Of a DNA stretch of 23,831 nt, positions 1 to 6,376 are shown piece after piece. Source of the DNA: JBIKWM01 sp044356305. Lineage in GTDB: Bacteria; Bacteroidota; Bacteroidia; UBA10329. Each line of letters opens with the position of its first letter. Position 1 is the first letter of the stretch. The translations under genes and the position numbers were made by a program. The notes beneath the pieces were generated by a model. It saw only the letters and a list, made by a program, of their open reading frames with translations, was not told the DNA's origin and made no database searches. Location: positions 1 through 23,831 of the forward strand of contig JBIKWM010000044.1 in NCBI GenBank assembly GCA_044356305.1, written 5' to 3'.

Positions 1-217
1 CAGGCTTGATAGATTTGATCTTGTAGTTACCGTCCAAGTCGGTGGTAACACCTGTAACCAACTGCCCGGCCTCAAACAGCGCCACGTTGGCGAATGGGAT
101 TGTCTCTTTCGAATTCCCGTCACGGACGGTGCCTTGAAGAGTTCCCAGACCTGCCTGCGCCCATACTTGGGTGGTGGTGAGAATGGCTGCTGCTACTAGT
201 AGTAATGCTCTTTTCAT
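1..217 (-). CDS. Exported protein with carboxypeptidase-regulatory-like N-terminal domain (partial)
   Basis: Only the first 72 codons are present; the gene continues beyond the left edge. It starts at ATG 217 with a clear signal peptide (MKR, a hydrophobic run of Leu, Ala, Val and Ile, then TTTQVWAQ with probable cleavage after WA). The mature part (GTLQGTVRDG, then IPFANVALFEAG, then GVTTDLDGNYKI) is the classic start of a carboxypeptidase-regulatory-like beta-sandwich (CarboxypepD_reg-like, Pfam). In Bacteroidota this domain commonly begins TonB-dependent receptors or other envelope proteins, which cannot be told apart here. It lies 108 bp downstream of the 3197-326 operon on the same strand. 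The AT-rich leader (218-300) probably holds its own promoter, but I cannot fix the boxes. Confidence 0.8.
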   Translation of the reverse strand, partial: MKRALLLVAAAILTTTQVWAQAGLGTLQGTVRDGNSKETIPFANVALFEAGQLVTGVTTDLDGNYKIKSIKP

Positions 218-325
218 CGTACCTGATCTACTGCTTGAGGTTTTGGCAAAAGCGCGGCTAAAATAGTCTTTGGGTTAAACGGGTGTTAATTTTTGTCAAT
301 GGGCATTTAAACCATGTTCAATCCC

Positions 326-757
326 TTATCTGTAGGGCCTTTCAAGCATTATTGAGTGAACGAAAGCCTCCCGCCAATCGGTCATATTGGCGACCGTCCC
401 AACCTCTTCGACCTCTAATTGGACCACTTGGCGAGTAGCAGGCCGCGAGGCCCTCTGACCGCCTTCGCTCTCCGACATCCGATAGCCCTCCAGGCTATCT
501 GGGCCGGGTCTGCTATCTACTGCGAGGAATGGTTCTCTCTTCTTTGCCGGACGAACCGATGTGGACACTACCACCGGTTGTGGCTTTTGGGTTTCCGGGG
601 TGGGCTGTCCCATTGCCTCGGTGAGGTTGCGATACCATTCGGGTACATCAGACTTCGGGGCCGATGGATTGGCGTCCTCTTTCTGTTTGCGGTTGTTGCG
701 CACAGCCGAAACAACCATCCAGATCACACCGATCAGTATTGGTATCAGGTCTTCCAT
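326..757 (-). CDS. Small membrane-anchored protein of unknown function
   Basis: A 143-residue protein with one N-terminal transmembrane segment (about residues 4-19, LIPILIGVIWMVVSAV) followed by a basic RNNRKQK stretch, which suggests N-out, C-in topology. The rest is polar, Pro/Gln-rich and probably disordered, with a short hydrophobic C-terminus (WREAFVHSIMLERPYR) that could be a docking motif. I do not recognise a family. I chose ATG 757 because it overlaps the upstream stop as TGATG; a GTG one codon earlier (760) is also open. It is the third gene of the 3197-326 operon, so it probably works with, or is simply co-expressed with, the secreted protease-like protein and the Lys-rich exported protein. 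Confidence 0.7.
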   Translation of the reverse strand: MEDLIPILIGVIWMVVSAVRNNRKQKEDANPSAPKSDVPEWYRNLTEAMGQPTPETQKPQPVVVSTSVRPAKKREPFLAVDSRPGPDSLEGYRMSESEGGQRASRPATRQVVQLEVEEVGTVANMTDWREAFVHSIMLERPYR

Positions 758-1035
758 CACTTCGCTTTCTTGTTACGTCTCTTGGCCTTGTTCACTGCGT
801 CTGACCGTTTCTTGTTGGCTTTCATCCGTTTCTGCGTCTCCTTGTCCTGCATCTTGAAGTGCGCCTTCCTGCCTTTCTCTTCGGCCTTGGCCTGCTCCTT
901 CTTCATCTCTTCATCCTTCTTGTCAGCCTCCTTCTGTTGCTTGGTGGCACTCTTGCTCTGCGCCATTGCACCTGAGGTGACCGCTGTGAGGAGAATAGCC
1001 GCAACCATTGCGGCCCTGTTCCACATCTTTCTCAT
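757..1035 (-). CDS. Lys-rich small exported protein
   Basis: A 92-residue protein with a signal peptide of about 25 residues ending AMA before QS. The mature 67 residues are almost entirely Lys, Glu, Asp, Gln, Ala, Met and Arg (for example KQQKEADKKDEEMKKEQAKA), ending in a very basic tail (KRRNKKAK). This should form a highly charged helix with a strongly positive net charge. No catalytic motif is visible and I do not recognise a family; similar Lys-rich periplasmic proteins are common in Flavobacteriales. The ATG at 1035 overlaps the stop of the upstream gene (ATGA), implying translational coupling. The downstream gene is joined by TGATG. A role binding an acidic surface or polymer is only a guess from composition. 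Confidence 0.72.
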   Translation of the reverse strand: MRKMWNRAAMVAAILLTAVTSGAMAQSKSATKQQKEADKKDEEMKKEQAKAEEKGRKAHFKMQDKETQKRMKANKKRSDAVNKAKRRNKKAK

Positions 1036-3197
1036 TTCTTCTTTCTGATTATCTGTGATCCCTGTTTCTCTTCGATGATGGCCCCATCGGCCAAGGTGAG
1101 CCTTGCCTTTGGGCCAATGATCAACTTTGAACCCGACTCAAGCACCAACCTGGCACCTCGGTTCAGGTAAAGCTCGCTGTCATCATTCACTAGCACCTCT
1201 CCCCCACTCTCAACCACCATGACAGCAGCACTGTCTATCCTAAGTCTGGTAGGGTCGGTGAACAGATGATTGCCTTTGCGATCGGAGCTGCGGGCCATGT
1301 GGTACTGAGGGCTTGTGCCACGTGCAAGATTCAATTTCACATTATCGGGGATTATGAGCGATGGGCCCTGTGCCACAAAAGGATGTTGATGCAACTGAAT
1401 GTCACCGCACCAGCGCACATCGTCCTTAAGCGTAAAGGAATCCCACCTAATCTGCACTTCCATTTCGCCTGCTTTCAGCTCGCGGAACCTGATCCAGAGT
1501 CCGTTAAGGTGCACCGTACGGTTCTCGTAGCCTTGCATGGTGCTGTCGCGGTAGAGGCACCTACGATTCTCGTAATCGGTGGCATAGGTGTACACAGGCA
1601 CCGGGGCCGGGTTGGTCCATATGGCCATTTCCATCTTACCTGTCGCCACAGCAAAGGCATCGAGCCAGTCGCCATTGGTGTGGTAGTCATTTACAACAGT
1701 TCCATTGCGCACCTTGCTCAGCCCTATTCCGAGTTTCTCATCGTTGTACAGCACCCCATCATCATTCACATCCACTATACCATAAAGGTCGTTGTGGCCT
1801 GTAAGCGGATTGGGTAATGAGAGCGATGGGTCGGCCGGCACGTTGCGATTGCCCCAGTTGCAGTCCATGGAATGGTCAGCTTCTTGGATCAGGTCCATGC
1901 GATACGCAATGTCGAAATTCCCCTCAGCAGTGATGGGCCAGAAGGGGCTGGCAAGTCCGTTGGGGCTTGCAACATTGGCAGAGTGAATGTCCTTTCCCTC
2001 CTTCTGATCCTTGCCAACCTGAATGTAGGCATAAATACCTGGGGTGCCATTTGGGAATTTGCCCGAATTGGAACAATCGTTCTGGATGTAGCGGTCAATA
2101 CCGCCCTTCATTCTCCGATTCTCAAGCCACAGATACTGGTTCTTCACATCGCCACGTTTTTTCCAGTCGATGTACGGCAGTTTGATGCGGATGGCATCGC
2201 CCGTGGTCATGAAATCGCGGAGGATGTATGTTCCTCCATCGGGGCCGTTATCCTGCGTCAACGTTTCGGTGTCGCGCTCACGGTTGTTTGCATCAAAGGC
2301 ACTGATCAGGAACTTCTTGGCCGGATTGCGCCATTCCATCATCCAGCGGTCCCAGCCCGAAGGCGCACGCATGGTGGCAGAGAACTGCCCCGTGAGCCCG
2401 TACGAGCTGGGAGGTGCCAGAAAGGTATGGGTGCCACGGCCGCCAGTCGAATGCCAGTTGTTACCACCGAAAATGCCGTGCAGATGCTCAGCCACAGTGA
2501 TGAATTCGGCACAATCGGCACTCTCGGCCACGTTGAAAGAGGCCATGTTGCTGATGCCGTCCATGCCACCGAATGCGATGCCTTTATGGCCCGACACCCC
2601 ATAACCGGAACAGCCTTGGGTGTAACTGCCCGTGATCATGCGGTTGTTACGCCACACCACGTACATCAGGTCCACCCTACCGTCAGGCCCTTTGGTCTTA
2701 GGTTGGCCGCTGCGTGCGGCTGTCCACAGGTCGAAGGCCTGCATGGGCAGCCCGCGGGCCGACTGAAGTCCATCGCCCTGTTCGGCCAGCATGCCCAAGA
2801 TCACATCCACCCCGTTCGAACCGACTCTGAGCTTTGAGCACGGCACAGTCACCACGTGCGGCATATAGTCACCCAACATGACATAGGCGCCAAATGATGC
2901 CTGATGGTAATATCGGGTAACAAGTCCGCTAGGCTGTCGGCCTGGCTCAATGCGAAAGTCAAAGAAATCGGGGGCGAAAGTGGGTACCAATGTTCTGCCA
3001 CGGTCAGTGGGCCATGTCCCTTTAAAGTCCTCCTTCAGATCAGAAGGACAGGGTCCGGCATTATAATCGACCTCGGCAAAGACAATAAGTACACGCACCG
3101 TGTCGCGCGTCACCACCCCCACCCCGTTACTGATGGTCTGGGCCCTTAGGCCCAAGGCATCGCTAAGGATGAGAGAAACTACCACCGCCCGCCACAT
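1032..3197 (-). CDS. Secreted M6-metalloprotease-like protein with altered zinc motif and C-terminal beta-solenoid repeats
   Basis: A 721-residue exported protein with a signal peptide of about 19 residues (cleavage near LRA/QT). Residues about 25-320 resemble secreted M6-like (immune inhibitor A-type) peptidases. In that family the core is HExxH followed by a G-rich stretch and a third ligand. Here residues 236-249 read AEHLH-GIFGGNNWH, so the position of the first zinc-binding His is Ala while Glu237, His240 and His249 remain. A 12-residue stretch at 476-487 (DVNDDGVLYNDE) fits an EF-hand or dockerin-type calcium loop. From about residue 640 the sequence becomes short repeats (GARLVLESGSKLIIGPKARL) typical of a parallel beta-solenoid, ending with a basic tail (IIRKKK). 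First gene of a three-gene operon. The family call rests on motif resemblance only, and activity is uncertain. Confidence 0.65.
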   Translation of the reverse strand: MWRAVVVSLILSDALGLRAQTISNGVGVVTRDTVRVLIVFAEVDYNAGPCPSDLKEDFKGTWPTDRGRTLVPTFAPDFFDFRIEPGRQPSGLVTRYYHQASFGAYVMLGDYMPHVVTVPCSKLRVGSNGVDVILGMLAEQGDGLQSARGLPMQAFDLWTAARSGQPKTKGPDGRVDLMYVVWRNNRMITGSYTQGCSGYGVSGHKGIAFGGMDGISNMASFNVAESADCAEFITVAEHLHGIFGGNNWHSTGGRGTHTFLAPPSSYGLTGQFSATMRAPSGWDRWMMEWRNPAKKFLISAFDANNRERDTETLTQDNGPDGGTYILRDFMTTGDAIRIKLPYIDWKKRGDVKNQYLWLENRRMKGGIDRYIQNDCSNSGKFPNGTPGIYAYIQVGKDQKEGKDIHSANVASPNGLASPFWPITAEGNFDIAYRMDLIQEADHSMDCNWGNRNVPADPSLSLPNPLTGHNDLYGIVDVNDDGVLYNDEKLGIGLSKVRNGTVVNDYHTNGDWLDAFAVATGKMEMAIWTNPAPVPVYTYATDYENRRCLYRDSTMQGYENRTVHLNGLWIRFRELKAGEMEVQIRWDSFTLKDDVRWCGDIQLHQHPFVAQGPSLIIPDNVKLNLARGTSPQYHMARSSDRKGNHLFTDPTRLRIDSAAVMVVESGGEVLVNDDSELYLNRGARLVLESGSKLIIGPKARLTLADGAIIEEKQGSQIIRKKK

Positions 3198-3201
3198 GCC
3201 G

Positions 3202-3232
3202 CAATGTTAATGGCGAGAGCCTGAGCCGCACA
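3202..3232 (-). promoter_or_regulatory. Possible promoter of the 3197-326 operon, suggesting a leaderless mRNA
   Basis: On the minus strand TAACATTG (3209-3202) matches the Bacteroidota -7 consensus TAnnTTTG with one mismatch. TGTG (3232-3229) lies 19 bp upstream as a weak -33 TTTG element. The box ends 4 nt before the ATG at 3197, so transcription would begin at or next to the start codon. Read from sequence only. Confidence 0.4.
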
Positions 3233-3236
3233 TGCA

Positions 3237-3244
3237 TAGCTTTG
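3237..3244 (+). promoter_or_regulatory. -7 promoter box for the Rieske-like lipoprotein gene
   Basis: TAGCTTTG is a perfect TAnnTTTG match and ends 4 nt before ATG 3249. No convincing -33 TTTG is seen at the expected distance. With the minus-strand box at 3202-3209, both divergent genes would share this 51-bp region and both would have little or no 5' leader. Confidence 0.45.
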
Positions 3245-3248
3245 CAGT

Positions 3249-3674
3249 ATGCTAAAGCCGATACATGCCCTTTTCATGCTCGTCATTTCCTTTTCCATTG
3301 TGGGATGCAGCAAGACAAACAGCAGCGGTATACCTTATGTGAATGTGAATTACCGCATCCTTGTAGGTACACCTGACTATGCTCCGCTGCAGGCCATCGG
3401 TGGTTTCACGTACATTAACGGAGGGTCTAAAGGCATTATCGTCTATCGGTATTCTCAAGACGAATTCCTGGCCTTTGACCGCCATTGCACGTTTCAACCA
3501 CAGGACAACTGCCGTGTGACAGTTGACGACACACAGATAACAGCGGTGGACATGGAGTGCTGCGACTCGAAGTTCATCCTGGTCGATGGCAGTGTGATCG
3601 ATGGGTCGGCCGCACGCGGGTTGCAGCAGTACCGCACCTCGTTTGACGGGAACACCCTTTGGATCACGAACTGA
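3249..3674 (+). CDS. Rieske-fold-like lipoprotein lacking the iron-sulfur ligands
   Basis: A 141-residue lipoprotein: the signal peptide ends in a lipobox (IVGC, Cys20). The body resembles small Bacteroidota proteins annotated as Rieske (2Fe-2S) proteins: an early beta region, a segment at residues 72-92 (EFLAFDRHCTFQPQDNCRV), and a second at 103-128 (ECCDSKFILVDGSVIDG...GLQQY). In true Rieske proteins these are CxH and CxxH. Here both His positions are lost (Phe82 and Lys108), while Cys80, Cys88, Cys104 and Cys105 remain. A 2Fe-2S cluster bound in the usual way is therefore unlikely; the cysteines may form disulfides in the periplasm. It is transcribed divergently from the M6-like operon. 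The Rieske-fold assignment is by pattern, not by alignment. Confidence 0.6.
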   Translation: MLKPIHALFMLVISFSIVGCSKTNSSGIPYVNVNYRILVGTPDYAPLQAIGGFTYINGGSKGIIVYRYSQDEFLAFDRHCTFQPQDNCRVTVDDTQITAVDMECCDSKFILVDGSVIDGSAARGLQQYRTSFDGNTLWITN

Positions 3675-3737
3675 ACCGGCCCGAGAGGCTGACTTCACTT
3701 CATTTATTGGGAAGGACTGATCTGAAGCCGCTCTGAT

Positions 3738-3761
3738 GCTCTGGGCTGCCCGGCCCAGAGC
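3738..3761. terminator. Perfect 9-bp hairpin between convergent genes
   Basis: GCTCTGGGC (3738-3746), a 6-nt loop and GCCCAGAGC (3753-3761) form a perfect GC-rich stem 63 bp after the lipoprotein stop. No T-run follows on the plus strand, so it may be a Rho-assisted or bidirectional terminator rather than a classical intrinsic one. Confidence 0.4.
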
Positions 3762-3830
3762 GGTTCAGAGGATTGCCACAGCAGGCCCTCCCTTCTCCTC
3801 ACAGTATGTCAAAGAACCGTAGTCTTCATT

Positions 3831-3846
3831 GTCCCGCGACCGGGAC
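3831..3846 (-). terminator. Short hairpin downstream of the T9SS protein gene
   Basis: GTCCCG (3831-3836), loop CGAC, CGGGAC (3841-3846): a perfect 6-bp GC-rich stem lying 11 bp beyond the stop of the minus-strand gene ending at 3858. No T-run follows on that strand, so the terminator call is weak. Confidence 0.3.
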
Positions 3847-3857
3847 TGCGATAAAGG

Positions 3858-4334
3858 TCATTCCTTAAAGAAGCGCCTCACCATGGTGCGGCCGTCAAGG
3901 TCCACACGTGCCATGTAGAGGCCGGGACGCAGGTGTCCAAGGCTGATGCGGTTGGCCGCGCCATCGGTGCTCACCTGTCCGCTGTACACATTGCGGCCCA
4001 GGGCGTCAACAATCTGGCACTGGCCGGTGCTGCCACCGCGCACAGTGAATTCGAAGTCGAACACTAGGATGTCGCGTGTCGGATTGGGGTAAACCACCAT
4101 GCCGCCATCTTCATCGCTGCCATCGCCTTCATCTGGCTTGCCGCCACCGCCTCGGTTGTCGGTCATCAACTGTTCCGATCCTTTGGCAGGGTCTACAACA
4201 GTGCGGGCGCTGGTCTGGCCGTACACGTTACCCTTATCTATAAGGATCCACACTGCCAGTAAGATTATGGCCGCTACTATGCGCCTGATGTTGCGCGGGT
4301 CGGTCATGCTCTGGGGGAGTAATTCTCTGTCCAT
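3858..4334 (-). CDS. Minimal T9SS type A sorting-domain protein
   Basis: About 158 residues from ATG 4334. The frame stays open to an ATG at 4424, but the predicted promoter at 4394-4425 overlaps that longer start. ATG 4307 (149 residues, MTDPRNIRR then IVAAIILLAVWILI) gives an even more typical signal sequence. After the hydrophobic segment comes a short low-complexity passenger of about 45 residues, with an acidic Gly-rich linker (GGGGKPDEGDGSDEDGG). The last 70 or so residues form a standard T9SS type A C-terminal domain: VVYPNPTRDIL, QIVDALGRNVYSGQ, then LRPGLYMARVDLDGRTMVRRFFKE. Such domains direct export through the Por/T9SS machinery and are normally cleaved by PorU (family knowledge). 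There is almost no cargo, so this may be a small secreted peptide, an adaptor or a decayed gene. Confidence 0.78.
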   Translation of the reverse strand: MDRELLPQSMTDPRNIRRIVAAIILLAVWILIDKGNVYGQTSARTVVDPAKGSEQLMTDNRGGGGKPDEGDGSDEDGGMVVYPNPTRDILVFDFEFTVRGGSTGQCQIVDALGRNVYSGQVSTDGAANRISLGHLRPGLYMARVDLDGRTMVRRFFKE

Positions 4335-4393
4335 CTGCTCGTGTTTTTGATGGTTGGTTGCTTGTTGGATGGTATTCCGGCTGAAATCTGGAA

Positions 4394-4425
4394 CGAAGGT
4401 ACTGGGCGGCAAAACGCCCGTCAAG
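4394..4425 (-). promoter_or_regulatory. Promoter of the T9SS protein gene with an inverted repeat in the spacer
   Basis: On the minus strand CTTG (4425-4422), a 20-bp gap and TACCTTCG (4401-4394) fit the Bacteroidota TTTG/TAnnTTTG promoter with one mismatch in each element. A small inverted repeat (GGGCG / CGCCC, 4404-4419) fills the spacer and could be an operator. The position supports a start at 4334 or 4307 rather than 4424. Confidence 0.5.
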
Positions 4426-4444
4426 ACAAAAAGTAGTGACTTCG

Positions 4445-4824
4445 TTACATGTCAGACGACCTGGACCGGCCCTTATCGGATCACTTATATCATTCATTAT
4501 CAATGTATTAAATGTTGCTAAAAGACTGTTTTAGATCACATGTCAAACGGTTTTCAAACTTTACCTCATAAATTACATGTCAGACGACCTTTTTTACCCC
4601 CTTTTTTGCCTCTACAAAGGGCTTGAAGGAATGCCGGGGCGTAGTACCTTAAAGGTAGTGAAAACATGACACGTACAACCAAGCGAAAATGCCAGACAGC
4701 GCTGAAAATCTCGAAATTCGGGGCTTTTAGCCGGGTCGCAGAATGCGCAGACGAACGGGTCATAGATCACATGTCTGACGCCTTTTTCCTCTTACAAAAA
4801 TGTGCTCATAAACAACATGTCCAA
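4445..4824. repeat. Five-copy TCATA-N4-ACATGTC repeat family in a divergent intergenic region
   Basis: Five copies share the core ACATGTC, most with an upstream TCATA-type block and a downstream GACG. R1 core 4445-4462; R2 4529-4550; R3 4566-4590; R4 4760-4783; R5 4806-4821, which covers the start codon of the gene at 4817. R1 and R3 share 18 identical bases (TTACATGTCAGACGACCT). R2 and R4 share TAGATCACATGTC. R3 and R5 share CTCATAAA-N2-ACATGTC. All lie in the same orientation, and the core is part of a near-palindrome (TNACATGTCA). The rest of 4335-4816 is AT-rich with no convincing gene. The copies may be binding sites for a dimeric regulator or copies of a translation-start region. Confidence 0.75.
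4622..4657 (+). promoter_or_regulatory. Promoter for the helical-repeat gene, with a 13-bp palindrome on the -7 box
   Basis: CTTG (4622-4625), a 19-bp gap and TACCTTAA (4645-4652) fit the -33/-7 pattern with mismatches. The -7 box lies in a perfect palindrome, TACCTTAAAGGTA (4645-4657), so a similar box (TACCTTTA) reads on the minus strand. The leader to ATG 4817 would be about 160 nt and would carry repeat copies R4 and R5. Confidence 0.4.
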
Positions 4825-6376
4825 GCCATCTTCTGAACGCGTTTTTCAGCTCATCAAATCGCTGACCCGTGCCGAGAAACGGTACTTTAAGGTGTATGTG
4901 AGCAAGCAAGGAACCGATGTGGGCAACCACTTGCGCCTGTTTGATGTGATAGATGAGCTGGAGGAGTTCTCTGAAGAGACCCTTCGCCTCGCCTTGCGAA
5001 AGGATAAGAGCCTTGCCAATTCGATACCGACCGCCAAGTCGCGTCTGTACGATGCCATCCTGCGCAGCCTCGACTCGTTCCATGCAAACTCAAGCATCGA
5101 TGCCCAGCTCAAGCGCAGCTTGCACTGTGTGGAGATCCTTTATAAAAAGACCCTCTACTCGCACAGCATGAGACTGCTTGAAGAGGCCAAGAAAATGGCC
5201 TACGAGTACGACAAGCACACCACGCTGCTCGAAATCTTCATGTGGGAGAAGATGCTCATAGAGAAGGATAACTATGAGACCGTTGGCGATGCCGAATTGG
5301 AGGCCATGATGGACGAGAACAGGCGCATGACGCGGCTCATAGAGGTGTACAACGACTATTGGGGCGTGAAGAGTCGCCTGTTCAACATACTGAACAAGAG
5401 CGGAAAAGCTCGGTCAGACGATGCGTTGCAGCACCTAAAGGATATCATTGACCGCACCTTGGTCGACAGGCCGAAGGAACATCTGTTCTATCAAAGTGAG
5501 TATCTGTATAACCATATATATAGTGCCTACTATTTCGGGGTGGGCGACTATGCGGCCAGCTATGGGTATCTTAAGAAGAACGTGGACCTGATAGAACAGA
5601 ACCTCGACAAGTTTCAGGAAGAACCGAACGTGTACTTCTCGGTACTGACCAACATTGTCTATATAGGCAGCCAACTGAAGCGGTATGACGAAGTGTTCGA
5701 CTATCTGGACCGCCTACGCAAATTGCCAGAACGCATAGATATTCGAAACAATGAGGACCTGCAGATCAAGCTGTTCTCAAGCTCATACAGCATCGAGCTG
5801 ACCATCTATTTCCTCACTGGCGATTTTGAGGCCGGGCTTACCATCATACCGCAGGTGGAGAACGGGATCATGCTTTATGGCCACAAGTTGAACAGCGTGC
5901 GCAAGGCGTTCTTCTATTATAATGTGGCCATCATCTACTTCGGTGCAGAGCGGTACAACGACTCGCTGAAGTGGGTCAATCGCCTGCTGAATGACATAGA
6001 CCTTTCGAAAAGCGAGGACATTTATTGTTTCGGCCAGATACTCAATCTGCTCATTCACATCGAAATGAACAAGCAGAGCCTGCTACCGTACTCGCTTCGC
6101 AACACCCTGAGGTTCCTTAGTACTCGCAACAGGTTCTTCAAGTTCGAGAGCACTTTTCTAGATTTCATCACTAAATTCCTCAAAAAGGCCGAAGCAGACC
6201 GTGGCGAGCTGTATCCTGCCCTTTACCAGAGCCTGCTGCCGCTGCGCGAGGACCGCTTGGAGAAAACAGCCTTTGAATACTTCGACTTTCTGAGCTGGGC
6301 CGAGGCCAAGAGCACAAACCGCAGATTTGCTGATGTGGTGAAGGAGCGGTCTACCCTGCCCGATGGAGGTTCTTAG
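4817..6376 (+). CDS. Large helical-repeat (TPR-like) cytoplasmic protein, Bacteroidota hypothetical family
   Basis: A 519-residue protein from ATG 4817; a GTG at 4802 is also in frame but lies at the edge of a repeat copy. There is no signal peptide or membrane segment. The N-terminus (ERVFQLIKSLTRAEKRYFKVYVSK) matches a widespread Bacteroidota hypothetical family that I recognise only by this start. The body is almost entirely amphipathic helix, with regularly spaced Tyr/Leu/Ala pairs such as YLYNHIYSAYYFGVGDYAASYGYLKKN and FFYYNVAIIYFGAERYNDSLKWVNRLL, which fit TPR-like units. A role as a protein-interaction scaffold is likely; its partners are unknown. The 3' end overlaps the convergent MerR gene by 4 nt. 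Its long upstream region is full of repeats and holds a short frame (4771-4836) overlapping this start, suggesting layered control. Confidence 0.7.
   Translation: MSKPSSERVFQLIKSLTRAEKRYFKVYVSKQGTDVGNHLRLFDVIDELEEFSEETLRLALRKDKSLANSIPTAKSRLYDAILRSLDSFHANSSIDAQLKRSLHCVEILYKKTLYSHSMRLLEEAKKMAYEYDKHTTLLEIFMWEKMLIEKDNYETVGDAELEAMMDENRRMTRLIEVYNDYWGVKSRLFNILNKSGKARSDDALQHLKDIIDRTLVDRPKEHLFYQSEYLYNHIYSAYYFGVGDYAASYGYLKKNVDLIEQNLDKFQEEPNVYFSVLTNIVYIGSQLKRYDEVFDYLDRLRKLPERIDIRNNEDLQIKLFSSSYSIELTIYFLTGDFEAGLTIIPQVENGIMLYGHKLNSVRKAFFYYNVAIIYFGAERYNDSLKWVNRLLNDIDLSKSEDIYCFGQILNLLIHIEMNKQSLLPYSLRNTLRFLSTRNRFFKFESTFLDFITKFLKKAEADRGELYPALYQSLLPLREDRLEKTAFEYFDFLSWAEAKSTNRRFADVVKERSTLPDGGS

Noticed and set aside
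1872..2837. A 321-codon plus-strand open frame inside the M6-like gene
   Set aside because: The minus-strand gene has a signal peptide, coherent domains and operon overlaps; the plus frame has none.
4566..4763. A 65-codon minus-strand frame in the repeat-rich intergenic region
   Set aside because: It covers the predicted promoter and two repeat copies, and its product shows no signal, domain or sensible composition.
4802..4816. GTG at 4802 as the start of the helical-repeat gene
   Set aside because: The family-like start ERVFQLIKSL follows ATG 4817 closely, and the GTG would place five extra codons inside a repeat copy.
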